Positions 1-8,606 of a DNA stretch of 22,500 nucleotides are shown here, piece by piece. Position numbers and translations under genes: made by a program. The first letter of the stretch is position 1; the number at the start of each line of letters is the position of its first letter. Origin of the DNA: Prorocentrum cordatum (Eukaryota; Sar; Dinophyceae; Prorocentrales; Prorocentraceae); NCBI GenBank assembly GCA_963575745.1, contig CAUYUJ010016296.1, forward strand, positions 230,289 to 252,788, in the 5' to 3' direction. Below the pieces are notes generated by a model that did not search any database, had not been told where the DNA came from, and saw only the letters and a list, made by a program, of their open reading frames with translations.

Positions 1-260
1 ATCCTTTCAAAAGTGATGCGCCTTGTGCGAACAGAAACAGACATGATATTTTCGACGGGTACATTCTCCTCGCATGTGCTGCTTTGAGGGCGGGTACACG
101 TTCGCTGCATTAGCGCGCACTGCCATACGCCTTGTTGTTCCGCGCGTGACGGCGCTGGTCGATGGTGCCAAACGCTTGGACATAGCGATGCGGAGGTTTG
201 CGCCCTCGCTGCCTCCTTCCATACCGAGCCAGGTTGCGAGCGCACTGGGGCATTTTTCTG

Positions 261-301
261 CCATGTTGGGGCCTGTCGGGGGGCATCTTGGGGCGTGCGG
301 C
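261..301 (+). repeat. 11-base degenerate repeat, block 1
   Basis: The stretch splits into units of about 11 bases such as CATGTTGGGGCC, TGTCGGGGGGC and ATCTTGGGGCG. The same unit makes up longer arrays at 1985-2262, 3556-3735 and 21378-22060. This block is short, so its membership rests on similarity to the longer ones. Confidence 0.55.
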
Positions 302-383
302 TTAGCTGATAATGAGGTGCTCTGCGTCGTTGTGCTCGTTACAGGTACTGTTATTCAGGTGCTTGTGTGCTCACAGTCACGGT

Positions 384-412
384 GGTGCTCAGGCGCTGTT
401 AGGTCCAAGCAG
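384..412 (+). repeat. Dispersed direct repeat, copy 1
   Basis: This segment begins GGTGCTCAGGC and ends CCAAGCAG. It matches 1312-1340 at 25 of 29 positions in the same orientation. The surrounding sequence is also loosely similar, suggesting a longer, older duplication. The two copies bracket the purine-rich domain at 520-1206. Confidence 0.55.
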
Positions 413-519
413 AGGTTTTTGTATGATTCCCGAGGCGAATTCATTGACCAGTAAAGTGTCGCAGCATGCGGTGCATGCAGTCCAGGACTCAACCGCAAGT
501 CTCGTCGCGGATCTTTCCA

Positions 520-678
520 GGGAGGAGGAGGAGGAAGAATCGGAGGAGGAGGAGGGCGGATGAGATGGAGGAGGAGGAGGAGGAGGAGGAGAAGGAGGAG
601 GAGGCGGAGCAGAATCGGAGGAAGACGGTGCAGGAGGAGGAGGAGGACGAGGAGGAGGAGGAGGACGAGGAGGACGAC
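520..678 (+). repeat. (GGA)n purine tract
   Basis: Almost pure GGA/GAG triplets with scattered interruptions (for example AATCGG, GGCGGA and GACGAG). The + strand is nearly all purine. It gives Glu-rich or Arg-rich reading on one strand and Pro/Ser-rich reading on the other, which explains the long frames here. These are not evidence of a gene. Confidence 0.9.
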
Positions 679-699
679 CTGAACTACGAGGGGGGATGC

Positions 700-1206
700 A
701 CAGAAGGAAGGGGGGATAGGGGAACGGACGGATGGAGGAAGGTGGGAAGTGCGCGGAGAGATGGATGAGTAGAGGAAAATTGATGATGACGGATGGATGA
801 TGAACCGGGCGGAGGGATTTAAGAAGGCAGTAAGGAGGGTTGGGGGATGGAGGGATGAGGGAGCAGGGAGGATGCAGCAGGAATGGTTGGAAGAGGGATG
901 GATGGAGGATGTATGTCACGTTCATGACAGACGAACTAGTTAGGGATGAATGATGACAGAAGGAGCGAGGGATGAGGCACGAGGAATGAGCTGATGGCTG
1001 GAGGGACGGGTGGAGGGAATGTCCTGGAGGGAAGAAGTGAGGAGGGATGGATTTCTAGAAGGGTCGAGTGATAGATAGATGAGAGATGGGGACACGAGGG
1101 TTGATGGAGGGAGGACGGGTGGAAGTGTGAGGGATGTAGGGGTGGAAGGAGTGATTGGGGACGGATCGTTGGAGGGAGGAGGGGATGGATGGATGGATGG
1201 ATGGAG
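700..1206 (+). repeat. Degenerate GGAT/GGAG purine-rich minisatellite
   Basis: About 500 bases built from variants of GGATG, GGAGG and GAGGGAT. It ends in a clean run of GGAT units at about 1183-1206. The + strand stays strongly purine-rich throughout. The array looks like an old simple repeat decaying away from a younger core at its right end. Confidence 0.8.
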
Positions 1207-1984
1207 TGCTCAGTGATGTTGGTGTGGTCTGCATTTTTGTTCTGCTCATATGCGCTGGTGTTCACAGGTGATGCGGTGTCAACAGGCGTCCCGATGCTCG
1301 CGGTCAACGTTGGTGCTCAGGCAGTGTTGGGTTCAAGCAGTGCTGCGTGTATACTGATCCAATCTGCGCCACGTGACAACAACGAAAACGACACCATCGA
1401 ATAATACACTAGCGCCTTGTCCACTCAGGATTTTTACGTGCCTTTCTGAAGCCACAAGGCAAGGCAATGCGTCGAAGTTAGTAGCGACACCAGCGGGGAC
1501 CGGGACGGCGACAACGGCGAGAACGACTGGGACTTATCGCCCTTGCGTCCGTCTGCCTTCATCGGCCTTGTTTCAGGATGGCACAACGTCTGGGACCCAT
1601 TGCAGCGTACAAGGGATCGTGGCCTCGGGAGCGCAGCATTATTTGTGATTTTTACGACTGATGGTGATGGTGTGAGCGTGGGCCCCGTGTAATTTACGAG
1701 GTGCCGTGGCCATGGCAGCGCAGATCCAATGCCATTTAGTAGGGAGCGTTGCCCCAGGAACGTAGATCGCTTGTAAGTTACAAGAGGTAGTCGTCTTCGG
1801 TACGCGGATTTAGGTATTTCGCAACTGTTCACAGGGCAGTGCGTCGCCAGGCCGTGTCTGTGGGAAATTTGTTTGGCTGGTGGGACGACTTGAGAAGTGA
1901 GCATGGACATGTACTTCATTCCAGTATATCACAAAAACGTCAACAGTGCATCGAACTCAACGTGACTGTTCACAGCTTGGAGGC
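1207..1984. other. Low-repeat stretch, no gene recognised
   Basis: Contains the second copy of the 29-base direct repeat (1312-1340). Beyond that it is mostly non-repetitive sequence of moderate GC content. A minus-strand open frame at 1434-1919 has faint internal repetition (a 'PRHLVNYTG' type phrase appears in two forms) but no domain I recognise. I do not call a gene. Confidence 0.45.
1312..1340 (+). repeat. Dispersed direct repeat, copy 2
   Basis: Matches 384-412 at 25 of 29 positions, same strand. It follows a segment (about 1255-1311) that loosely resembles 318-383, so the two may be remnants of a duplicated block of about 90 bases. Confidence 0.55.
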
Positions 1985-2262
1985 CTTACATGGGGCTGGC
2001 AGATTTTGGGAGCTCGTCGGCCATCTTGGGGCCATATTGAGGCCTCAGAAGCCCATCGGAAGCGAAACGGCTAGAAAGGCACAGTTCATACAGAGGCCTC
2101 AGGCTTTTGAAGGGTTTTGGCTTCTCGGGGGAGTCCCGAGAGGGCTCCGAGAGCAGTTGGAACCGTCTCGTGGTCCCCGTCGGGCTTCTTGGAGGTATGT
2201 TGGACATCATCGTGAGCTATCTACGGCTATCTTGAGCTTTCTTGGAACCTTATAGCATCGAA
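1985..2262 (+). repeat. 11-base degenerate repeat, block 2
   Basis: The clearest part reads ATCTTGGGGCC followed directly by ATATTGAGGCC (2022-2043). More divergent units follow, such as CTTCTCGGGGGAGTCCCGAG and CTTCTTGGAGG. It ends near the CTTGGAACC at about 2240-2250. No coding sequence is evident. Confidence 0.65.
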
Positions 2263-2801
2263 GGGCCTCTTGATGGCAGCTTCAGCCACCTTGGAGGCCC
2301 TTACCCCTTGGCCCCCCTCCCACAACACCTGAGGGAGGGAGGCGGAGGGTACCCCTCCCCGAAGGGAAGAGGGTTTTGGAAGAGGAAAGGAAGAACCCGT
2401 CGGACCACCCACGCCCACAAGGTCTGGTGGGATTCGACGAGCATGTATCATCTGGTGGCCGAATGCGTGGACAGCTCTCAAGTTGCCTGTGGCCGCCCGC
2501 CGCTGCGTGCATTTTGTTCCCCAGCGCATCCGAGTGCTGGCAGCCATGAAGTTCGGCGAGATCTGTGCCGTTGCGCCTGCGGCGTTGTCTGGCGCTGGCC
2601 TCGGCGGGGAGGAGACGGACGGGGCGGAGGGCCAGGGGAGGGGGAGCGGGTTCGGGAGACTGGGAGCTTGACAGCGCGCGGTTGTATCTGCTCGAGTCTT
2701 CGAGTAATAGACGGCTCGGTTGCGTCGCATCATACGGCTTGAACCAGCCAATGGTCATAACTTGACGTACTCCTTCCTCCCTTCTCGCTGATCCTCATTG
2801 T

Positions 2802-2834
2802 CCCTTCCATCCTCCTCCTCTTCCTCCTCTTCGG
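2802..2834 (-). repeat. (TCC)n pyrimidine tract
   Basis: A run of TCC/CTC triplets, the complement of the GGA tracts elsewhere in the window. Confidence 0.8.
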
Positions 2835-3156
2835 ACTTGCATGACGACGAGGGCTTCTTCCACTGAATCACAAGACCAGAGGCTTACACGTTCGCATATC
2901 GAGCTGTTCACCACAGGTGCCCGTCCGATTCTCGGCGAGAGCGCGCATCCTGGATAGCGCACATCCGACGCCACCTCTGGGAGGGGTGGGCCTGGGACAG
3001 AGGCCGAACAGCCTCCGAAGGCACACCGATCACGCGACGGACGTCCAGTCGCCAGGACGTGCGAGGAAAAGAGTACATCGGCGCTGGTGCTCAGTGCAGG
3101 GGTCGTGGGGCCCACTCCTTGTTGGGAAAAGGTTGGGCTTACTCAGACCAGACAAG

Positions 3157-3240
3157 GTGGAGGAGGAGGGGGAGAAGGAGGAGGAGGAGGAGGAGGATGA
3201 GGAGGAGAAGGAGGAGGTCGATGAGGAGGCCGATGCCAGA
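3157..3240 (+). repeat. (GGA)n purine tract
   Basis: GGA triplets with GAA and GAT interruptions, about 84 bases. It creates a Glu-rich reading in one frame and an Arg-rich reading in another. Confidence 0.85.
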
Positions 3241-3555
3241 CCAGGAGAGGATCAGTGGGTTCGTTTTCCTCCTTTGGTCGGTCTCCCGCTGGTTGCTTGG
3301 TGGGACTCAGCTGCAGGGCCTGCTCGGCTGCGGGCTCGAACCGAATACACACTACTGGAATTGTACTCTGCGCTGCGTGTCGAGAGCGGAGCTACCCGTG
3401 TCAGTGTTTGCGGTATCCTCGTTTCGATTGGGCATCCCCGGTTTGGTTGCTCTTTCGCCAGCGCAGTCATTCTGCCTAGCCGCCGACGTGAAAATGTGTC
3501 GGTGTCTGCCCCAGGGGATCGCCGCCTGTAGCAGCAGCACCACACCGCCTATCTG

Positions 3556-3735
3556 CTTGGGGCCTCCTCTTCGGGGCCTCTGGAGGCCCCGTGGTCGCCT
3601 CGCGTCGTTTTGAGGCCGTCTTGGTGCTTTTAGAAGCCATGCTGGAGTCTATCTAGAACCTTGCGGGCTTAGAATTATGTGGGGCCATGTTGGAAACAGC
3701 TTGCGTCATCTTGGACGTTGTAGCCTCTCGCGGTC
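3556..3735 (+). repeat. 11-base degenerate repeat, block 3
   Basis: Units of 10-11 bases can be read in succession, for example GTCTTGGTGC, TTTTAGAAGCC, ATGCTGGAGTC, TATCTAGAACC, ATGTTGGAAAC and ATCTTGGACGT. Divergence between units is high, so this is an old array. Confidence 0.65.
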
Positions 3736-4190
3736 CCCTGGCCAGGAATGCTGGTGGGAGTATCATTCAGGCACTTTGCATCCCACAGTGCACTCGAGAA
3801 CGTGATCCTTGGTGGGGGGCCTAATTTCAAAGATCTTCAGTGGATCGGAAGAGGGGGTCGTCCATGATAGCGCTGATGCGACCAGTAGCTGCTTGATGAC
3901 GACCATTACGTAGAACGTGTTGCTGATGGCCATCATCATTCCGATGGTGATGGTGAGAAGTGATTATTCTGAATATTGTCATCATCGTGATGCGCGGTGC
4001 GGAAAGCCGCGGACCCTTCTCGAGCCCGTGGCCCGTGCTGAGGCAATATCCGCATCTGCGATTTCGCCCTCCTTCGCTTCAGCCCTGGTGTCCAGACCTC
4101 GGGCCCGCGGCCACGCAGTCCACGCAAATACGCTGCATACGGTCTGCAGGGCCTACGGGCTGCGAAGGGGGGAGGAACGGGTTCCGTGAG
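3736..4190. other. Low-repeat stretch, no gene recognised
   Basis: Moderate-GC sequence without clear repeats, apart from short GATGGTGATGGTG phrases near 3943-3956. No frame shows a recognisable protein. Confidence 0.4.
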
Positions 4191-4325
4191 GCGGGGACGG
4201 ATTGAGGGAGGCAGGGAGACGGGGGGGGGGACGGAGGGAGAAGTGGCAGGGAGGCAGGGAGGGGAGGATCTGAGGAGGAGGAGGAGGAGGAGGAGGAGGA
4301 AGAGGAGGAGGAGGAGGAGGAGGGG
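4191..4325 (+). repeat. Purine tract (GGGA then GGA)
   Basis: Starts as irregular GGGAGG sequence with a G run at about 4221-4229. It ends as clean GGA triplets with a few GAA interruptions from about 4272 to 4322. The + strand is almost entirely purine. Confidence 0.85.
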
Positions 4326-4983
4326 CGAAGTCACGGACAGCAAGCAAACTGGCGCTCCCCTTCGCTGGAGCGGAGCCCCGCCCGAGGTGGCCTGCTGGCC
4401 GCCGGCGCCGCGACCGCCTTCGCGCCCTCCGCCGGCTCGCCGCCCTCGAGGCGCGCGCCTCGGCGGCCCGTCCGGGTGGGGTCGGGGCCCCGGGCGGCCA
4501 GCGGGTGGGCCCCCGCCCCGCCCCCCTCTCTCTCGCCTCTCGCTGCGCCACGCCCCCCCGCCGGGGTCCACGCCGATCCGACCGCTGCGCTCCGAGGTCG
4601 GCCCCTCGGGCCCGTTGCGAGGCAGTGCCGAGTCTTCGTGCGGTTCGAGGCGGCCCGAGGCCTGCATGGCGCGTTCGTGCGTTCTGGCGCCGCCGATTCG
4701 ACTCGACTCCGAATCCGAACCGATGGGGTCCGATTCGATGCACGTTCCCGTGCGAGCCGACTTCCCGACTGGATGCGGACTGCTCCTGCCCGCTCCTTCT
4801 TGGGCTTCTCCACTGCTCTGCAGCTGCTCGTCCACGAAGGTCGGTCGTGTTTTTGGCCCTGGCGCTGTGAGTGGCCCTCGCACCGCGGCGTTTCGCCCGG
4901 GCGTTAGCGGCTGCTTCGGGGGTTGCTCGCCGTATGTAAAGATCCGACGGGGCTGAGTAGGACGAGGATAAAAAGCCGTTCCA
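4326..4983. other. Very GC-rich stretch, no gene recognised
   Basis: Open in several frames on both strands because stop codons are rare in such GC-rich DNA. The predicted peptides are Pro/Arg/Gly/Ala-rich with no domain. A short region at about 4690-4740 repeats GATTCGA and TCCGAATCC phrases. Confidence 0.45.
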
Positions 4984-5022
4984 GAGCGTTCCAGAACGCT
5001 CTCAGAGCGTTCTGGAACGCTC
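4984..5022. repeat. Perfect hairpin with two TTCnnGAA cores
   Basis: GAGCGTTCCAGAACGCTC at 4984-5001 is followed by TCA and then its exact reverse complement at 5005-5022. That gives a stem of 18 pairs with a 3-base loop. Each arm is itself palindromic except for the two central bases (CA versus TG). Each arm carries the TTCnnGAA core that heat-shock factors bind in other eukaryotes. No gene start is recognisable nearby, so a regulatory role is only a possibility. Confidence 0.85.
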
Positions 5023-5360
5023 CGAGAAGGCCGCGGCGCCCGAGAGACATCTTCAGAGCCGCCAGATCTCAGAGACCTTCGATTTATCGTCACCCGATTT
5101 TGTCCTCGTCCTGGCTTCGCCTCAACAGAGTCCAGAGGGCGCCAAGCTGCACACGCACTCCGAGTTCCACGGTGTAAGCGCCGGGGGGGCGGCAACCGCG
5201 CCGACAGCGCCAGGTCGGTCCCCGTCGCGGGCGGCCGGCGCGCGCCGCGTGTGCTCCCACGCGCGGCGAGGTGCACCGAGGAGGCGAGGTTACCCCCGCG
5301 CTCAGGAGGGCGGGCTGAGACTACAGTAGGAGCCCGACCACAAGAAACCTTCCAGAAGGA
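5023..5360. other. GC-rich stretch, no gene recognised
   Basis: Nothing recognisable. A C/G-rich patch at 5175-5280 is followed by ordinary sequence up to the fold-back element. Confidence 0.4.
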
Positions 5361-5650
5361 ACCCAACCCTGAGACCCCAGGACGTCCATGGATTCTTGGC
5401 GTGGGAACGTCACGCCTTCCACAGCAAGCCAATCGAGGCCCAAGAAACGCAGGACCCAAGGAAACCCAGGGCACACAGAAACCCGGAGGAGGGCGAACCG
5501 AGGCAAGGGTGCAGTGGAGACCCATGCCAAGAAACGCCCTGCCTGCCTCCAGGGTGCCGTGGGTTTCGTGGGTTTCGCTGGTTTTGCTGTGGAGAGCGTG
5601 ACGTTCCCACGCCAAAAATCGATGGACGTCTTGGGGTCTCAGAGTTGGGT
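5361..5650. mobile_element. 290-bp fold-back element with 90-bp arms
   Basis: Positions 5361-5450 pair with 5561-5650 without gaps. I count 14 mismatches in 90 (about 84 percent identity), including a perfect stretch GTGGGAACGT at 5401-5410 against 5601-5610. Similarity stops abruptly outside 5361 and 5650, which defines the ends. The loop is 5451-5560. No target duplication is visible at the ends and there is no coding capacity. It could be a non-autonomous DNA transposon of the fold-back or MITE type, or a local inverted duplication. Many copies elsewhere with the same ends would decide for a transposon. Confidence 0.7.
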
Positions 5651-5910
5651 CTGGCCAGGGAGCAGTGGATATGTATAGATTTCGTCGCGCTACCAGGGCT
5701 CCCGTGTCCGTTTCGCTTGGCCTCGGGCCTCGATTTGTTCTGTGCTTCCCGTTTCCCGAGGTCACCGCCCTTTCCCAAAGCGTCCCGAAAACCACCCCGC
5801 TTGCATGGGCAGCCTCTATTACGCTGGTGACCCCAAGGATTCGGCGAGCTTCTTCGTCGTTTTGCTCCTCTTTTTTCCCCCTGCCCCGCCTCGTCCTCGT
5901 CTCTGTTTCT

Positions 5911-6268
<358 letters not shown>

Positions 6269-7271
6269 TTCCAACTACCCCCTCCTCCTTGCCGTTCTCT
6301 ACGCACCCACTTACACCTTGCGCTGTAGAGTCACTTTGAAAGATGGGTGTCCTGCTTGGCAGCACGAGTTAGAGGTCGGAATGTTGGGCCCCTCTTGCAG
6401 CTCTCAACGACAAGGGATGATGATTGGAAGAACGAAGGGATACAGAGGGTGGAAGAAGATGTGTATAGGGGGAGGAGGCGGTGGAGGAGGCTGCGGGAGA
6501 AGTTACTCTGGTGGAGTCACCGATTCCTCTTGTTCCCGGCGATAGCCTCCATCGGTGGTGCGTAGTGGGGTGGCACGTCTGCCTTGCCCCTTCCAGCTTG
6601 CGAGCCTCGTCGGGGCGACGGCGTCTTTCTCCCTTCTCCTCCTGCGCCTCCTCATCCCTCCTTATCCTACTTACGCTTTTAGCGAAGATCTCCTGATCGA
6701 GAGGTGGACGTTGGCAGCGTGGGGAGGGCCAGATAAGCACAGTCTGCGCGGGGCCCTCCGCTCAGCCCACCCGTGTCGAACGACTGGGGCCCCCGCTCAG
6801 CCCGCCCACGCATTCGTGGGCGCCGTTGGCCTAAGCTTGAGCAGCTTCATGGTTCCAGCGCTTTGATCCTTCTCCCTCCTCCTCGCTCCTCTTCCTTCTT
6901 CTTCCTCCTACTCCTCCTCCTCTTTCTCCCTTTCGCCCCCCTCCTGGTCCTTTCACCCTTTGCATTTCTGCGTATCTTCGTCTCCACGGTGTCCCGCCGC
7001 ACCGGTGGCCCGCCGTGGAGAGAAAGTGCGCTGCAGACCGGTTTTTCCTATGCCCCCGCTGCTGCCTCCAATCTAGTCTGGACGCTAAGCGGTGCAGGAC
7101 ATTGATAAGACTTCGGCCTTCTGCACGCACGCAAGCAAGATTGCCATGCATCCTGAGGGGTGCGTGGGCTGGACGGCAATGATGCTCGTGGCTCCTGCTG
7201 CGGGTCGCTGACACTGAGCAATCGCAGTGCTCAGTGGGAATGCTACGAAAATCATGCCATTCTCTTTTTAT
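6269..7271. other. Mixed stretch before the LINE, no gene recognised
   Basis: Contains a short GGA-type tract near 6470-6495 and a CTC/TTC pyrimidine tract at about 6866-6960. A direct repeat of about 25 bases, built round CCGCTCAGCCC, occurs at 6750-6775 and 6786-6810. From about 7100 the GC content drops toward the LINE. No recognisable protein or promoter motif. Confidence 0.45.
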
Positions 7272-7286
7272 CCATTTTGGCTCAAG
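7272..7286 (+). other. Relict dinoflagellate spliced leader
   Basis: CCATTTTGGCTCAAG is identical to the last 15 bases of the 22-base leader that dinoflagellates trans-splice to nuclear mRNAs. The first 7 bases are absent. The leader has an AG at its positions 6-7, so a cut there during a second round of trans-splicing would leave exactly these 15 bases. Retained leaders in genomic DNA are known in dinoflagellates as a mark of reverse-transcribed mRNA. Here the relict is on the LINE's strand, 171 bases before the ORF1 ATG. Confidence 0.82.
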
Positions 7287-7310
7287 GAGCTGTGGGGCTC
7301 AGGAGCTCAG

Positions 7311-7391
7311 GAGCTGTACCCCCTTAAATTCCCAATCGCACCTGTACCCCCTTAGTTTCCTGACTCAAGTTGCTCTCTACCCTTACATTCC
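7311..7391 (+). repeat. Tandem repeats in the LINE 5' leader
   Basis: CTGTACCCCCTTAAATTCC at 7314-7332 recurs at 7342-7360 with 17 of 19 positions matching. It recurs again, more loosely, at 7373-7391 (14 of 19). Spacings are 28 and 31 bases. Repeated 5' monomers drive transcription in some LINEs of other organisms, and whether these do is unknown. Confidence 0.6.
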
Positions 7392-7457
7392 TTCCTTCAC
7401 CACACAGGTTTTCGATCTCTTCTGGGTGCTCGTGTCTTTTGCCACATATACGTGAAT

Positions 7458-8549
7458 ATGCCGGCTGAGAAACACCACATGGGAACTCCTGTGAAAGGCG
7501 TGCTCAAAACAGCAGACAAAATGCGACGCACGGGAAACTCACCACTTCAAGTCGACGACGAAGGACAACAAGCACTACAAGACCAATTCCAGCAACGTCT
7601 TTCGGAAGCTAGTGTGGCGAGCGGTTCCAACATTGCGAACACTACCCCTAAACCACTGACGACAGATACTTTCCGGGAGATTTTGAACGAGCAGTTGGGA
7701 CCGATCCAGAAAGATATTATGGCTATTAAGCAGCATGGTATTTCAAAGCATGACCTCCAGTTAGCCATCAACCCATTGAAGAACGAGATTGACGACTTGA
7801 CGAAGAGGATTGGCTTATTGGAGTCGAACTACACGTCCCAGCCGGTCTCGGGACGAACGTCCGAAGCATCAGTGGATACAGCCTCGCAAGCAAAGTTATT
7901 AAATTTGGAGAAAGAGATGGCGGCCTTAAAGCAGCGATACACATCTACAGGTAGTCGTGCACAAGATGTGGATGGGAAACGTGCGTTGACCGGAGTGTTT
8001 GGTAATTTGGATGGTTTCGGCTTGCTAAACACAGCGTCGGCGTGGCTCCAAGACCAGTTGTCGGCACTATCTGCGCCTACCCCGAACAACATGTACATCA
8101 AAGGGGACACCTCCACAATATTGTATGCAGAGTTCGACACCACGCTGGACAGGGACACCGCCGTGGCCATGATCAAGAGTGCCAAGTTGTCCCGAAATGG
8201 GAACGGCGTGTGGGCAACTCCTGACAGGCACCCTGTGGATAGGGCTGCGCGGAATCTGTGCTTCGGCCTCAAGTACATGCTGCAGCAGCACATGAACATC
8301 GAGTACACCGTGAGGGTCAATGACACGTTCCCGTATCAGGTGCACGTGGGTGGGGAGCTTGCTTTGACCGTTTCGGAAGGAGGGGGAGGAGGTCTTAAGC
8401 ACGAGTGGACGAAGGAATGGGGAGAATGGCAGGAACTCCAACAGCATCCAAAGTTCAAGGAGCCCACGGAGAAGTGCGAGTCGCTCTTGAACAAAGCGTC
8501 CAAGGGCATGAAAGGTAAAGGTCATTCCAAAGGTTCCGGCGGGAACTAG
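7458..8549 (+). CDS. LINE ORF1: RNA-binding protein with coiled coil and RRM-like domain
   Basis: 363 residues from the ATG at 7458. The frame is open a little further upstream (a TAG lies at 7353-7355), but this is the first ATG. Residues about 70-162 are rich in Leu/Ile/Lys/Glu heptads, suggesting helices or a coiled coil for self-association. Residues about 174-243 fit the beta-alpha-beta-beta-alpha order of an RNA recognition motif, with an RNP2-like VFGNL and an RNP1-like TILYAEF. A second compact segment ending in YQVHVGGELAL follows. The tail is Lys/Gly/Ser-rich (KGMKGKGHSKGSGG) and could contact nucleic acid. There is no CCHC zinc knuckle. By analogy with L1 ORF1p it would coat the element RNA. 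It ends in TAG at 8547-8549, and ORF2 continues in the same reading frame directly after. Coding identity is firm from layout; the fold is inferred. Confidence 0.85.
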   Translation: MPAEKHHMGTPVKGVLKTADKMRRTGNSPLQVDDEGQQALQDQFQQRLSEASVASGSNIANTTPKPLTTDTFREILNEQLGPIQKDIMAIKQHGISKHDLQLAINPLKNEIDDLTKRIGLLESNYTSQPVSGRTSEASVDTASQAKLLNLEKEMAALKQRYTSTGSRAQDVDGKRALTGVFGNLDGFGLLNTASAWLQDQLSALSAPTPNNMYIKGDTSTILYAEFDTTLDRDTAVAMIKSAKLSRNGNGVWATPDRHPVDRAARNLCFGLKYMLQQHMNIEYTVRVNDTFPYQVHVGGELALTVSEGGGGGLKHEWTKEWGEWQELQQHPKFKEPTEKCESLLNKASKGMKGKGHSKGSGGN

Positions 8550-8606
8550 GGATTGCGGCCGGACTCCAGAGCCGGCCTAGACACAGACATCTGGATAGGA
8601 GTTGGT

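Larger units (their letters stand above)
1..519. other. Non-coding stretch, no gene recognised
   Basis: Open frames exist on both strands but none shows a recognisable domain, and they overlap one another. The only structure I see is the short 11-base repeat block at 261-301 and a 29-base segment (384-412) that recurs at 1312-1340. Confidence 0.5.
2263..3555. other. GC-rich stretch with two purine/pyrimidine tracts, no gene recognised
   Basis: A pyrimidine tract lies at 2802-2834 and a GGA tract at 3157-3240. The rest is GC-rich and carries several overlapping open frames (for example + strand 2917-3531) made partly of the GGA tract and with no recognisable domain. A B-box-like GGTTCGAGCCC occurs on the minus strand near 3333-3343 but no tRNA fold can be built round it. 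Confidence 0.45.

Noticed and set aside
2483-2671. Short + strand frame ending MKFGEICAVAPAALSGAG...
   Set aside because: The N-terminal part resembles a signal peptide superficially, but it is only 41 codons from its ATG, has no homologue I know and no supporting context.
3325-3400. Possible minus-strand tRNA from a B-box match GGTTCGAGCCC
   Set aside because: The T stem has a mismatch and no complementary acceptor strand or D arm is present at the required distance.
7234-7455. 73-codon frame in the LINE leader
   Set aside because: It spans the spliced-leader relict and the leader repeats, has no recognisable features and ends just before ORF1.
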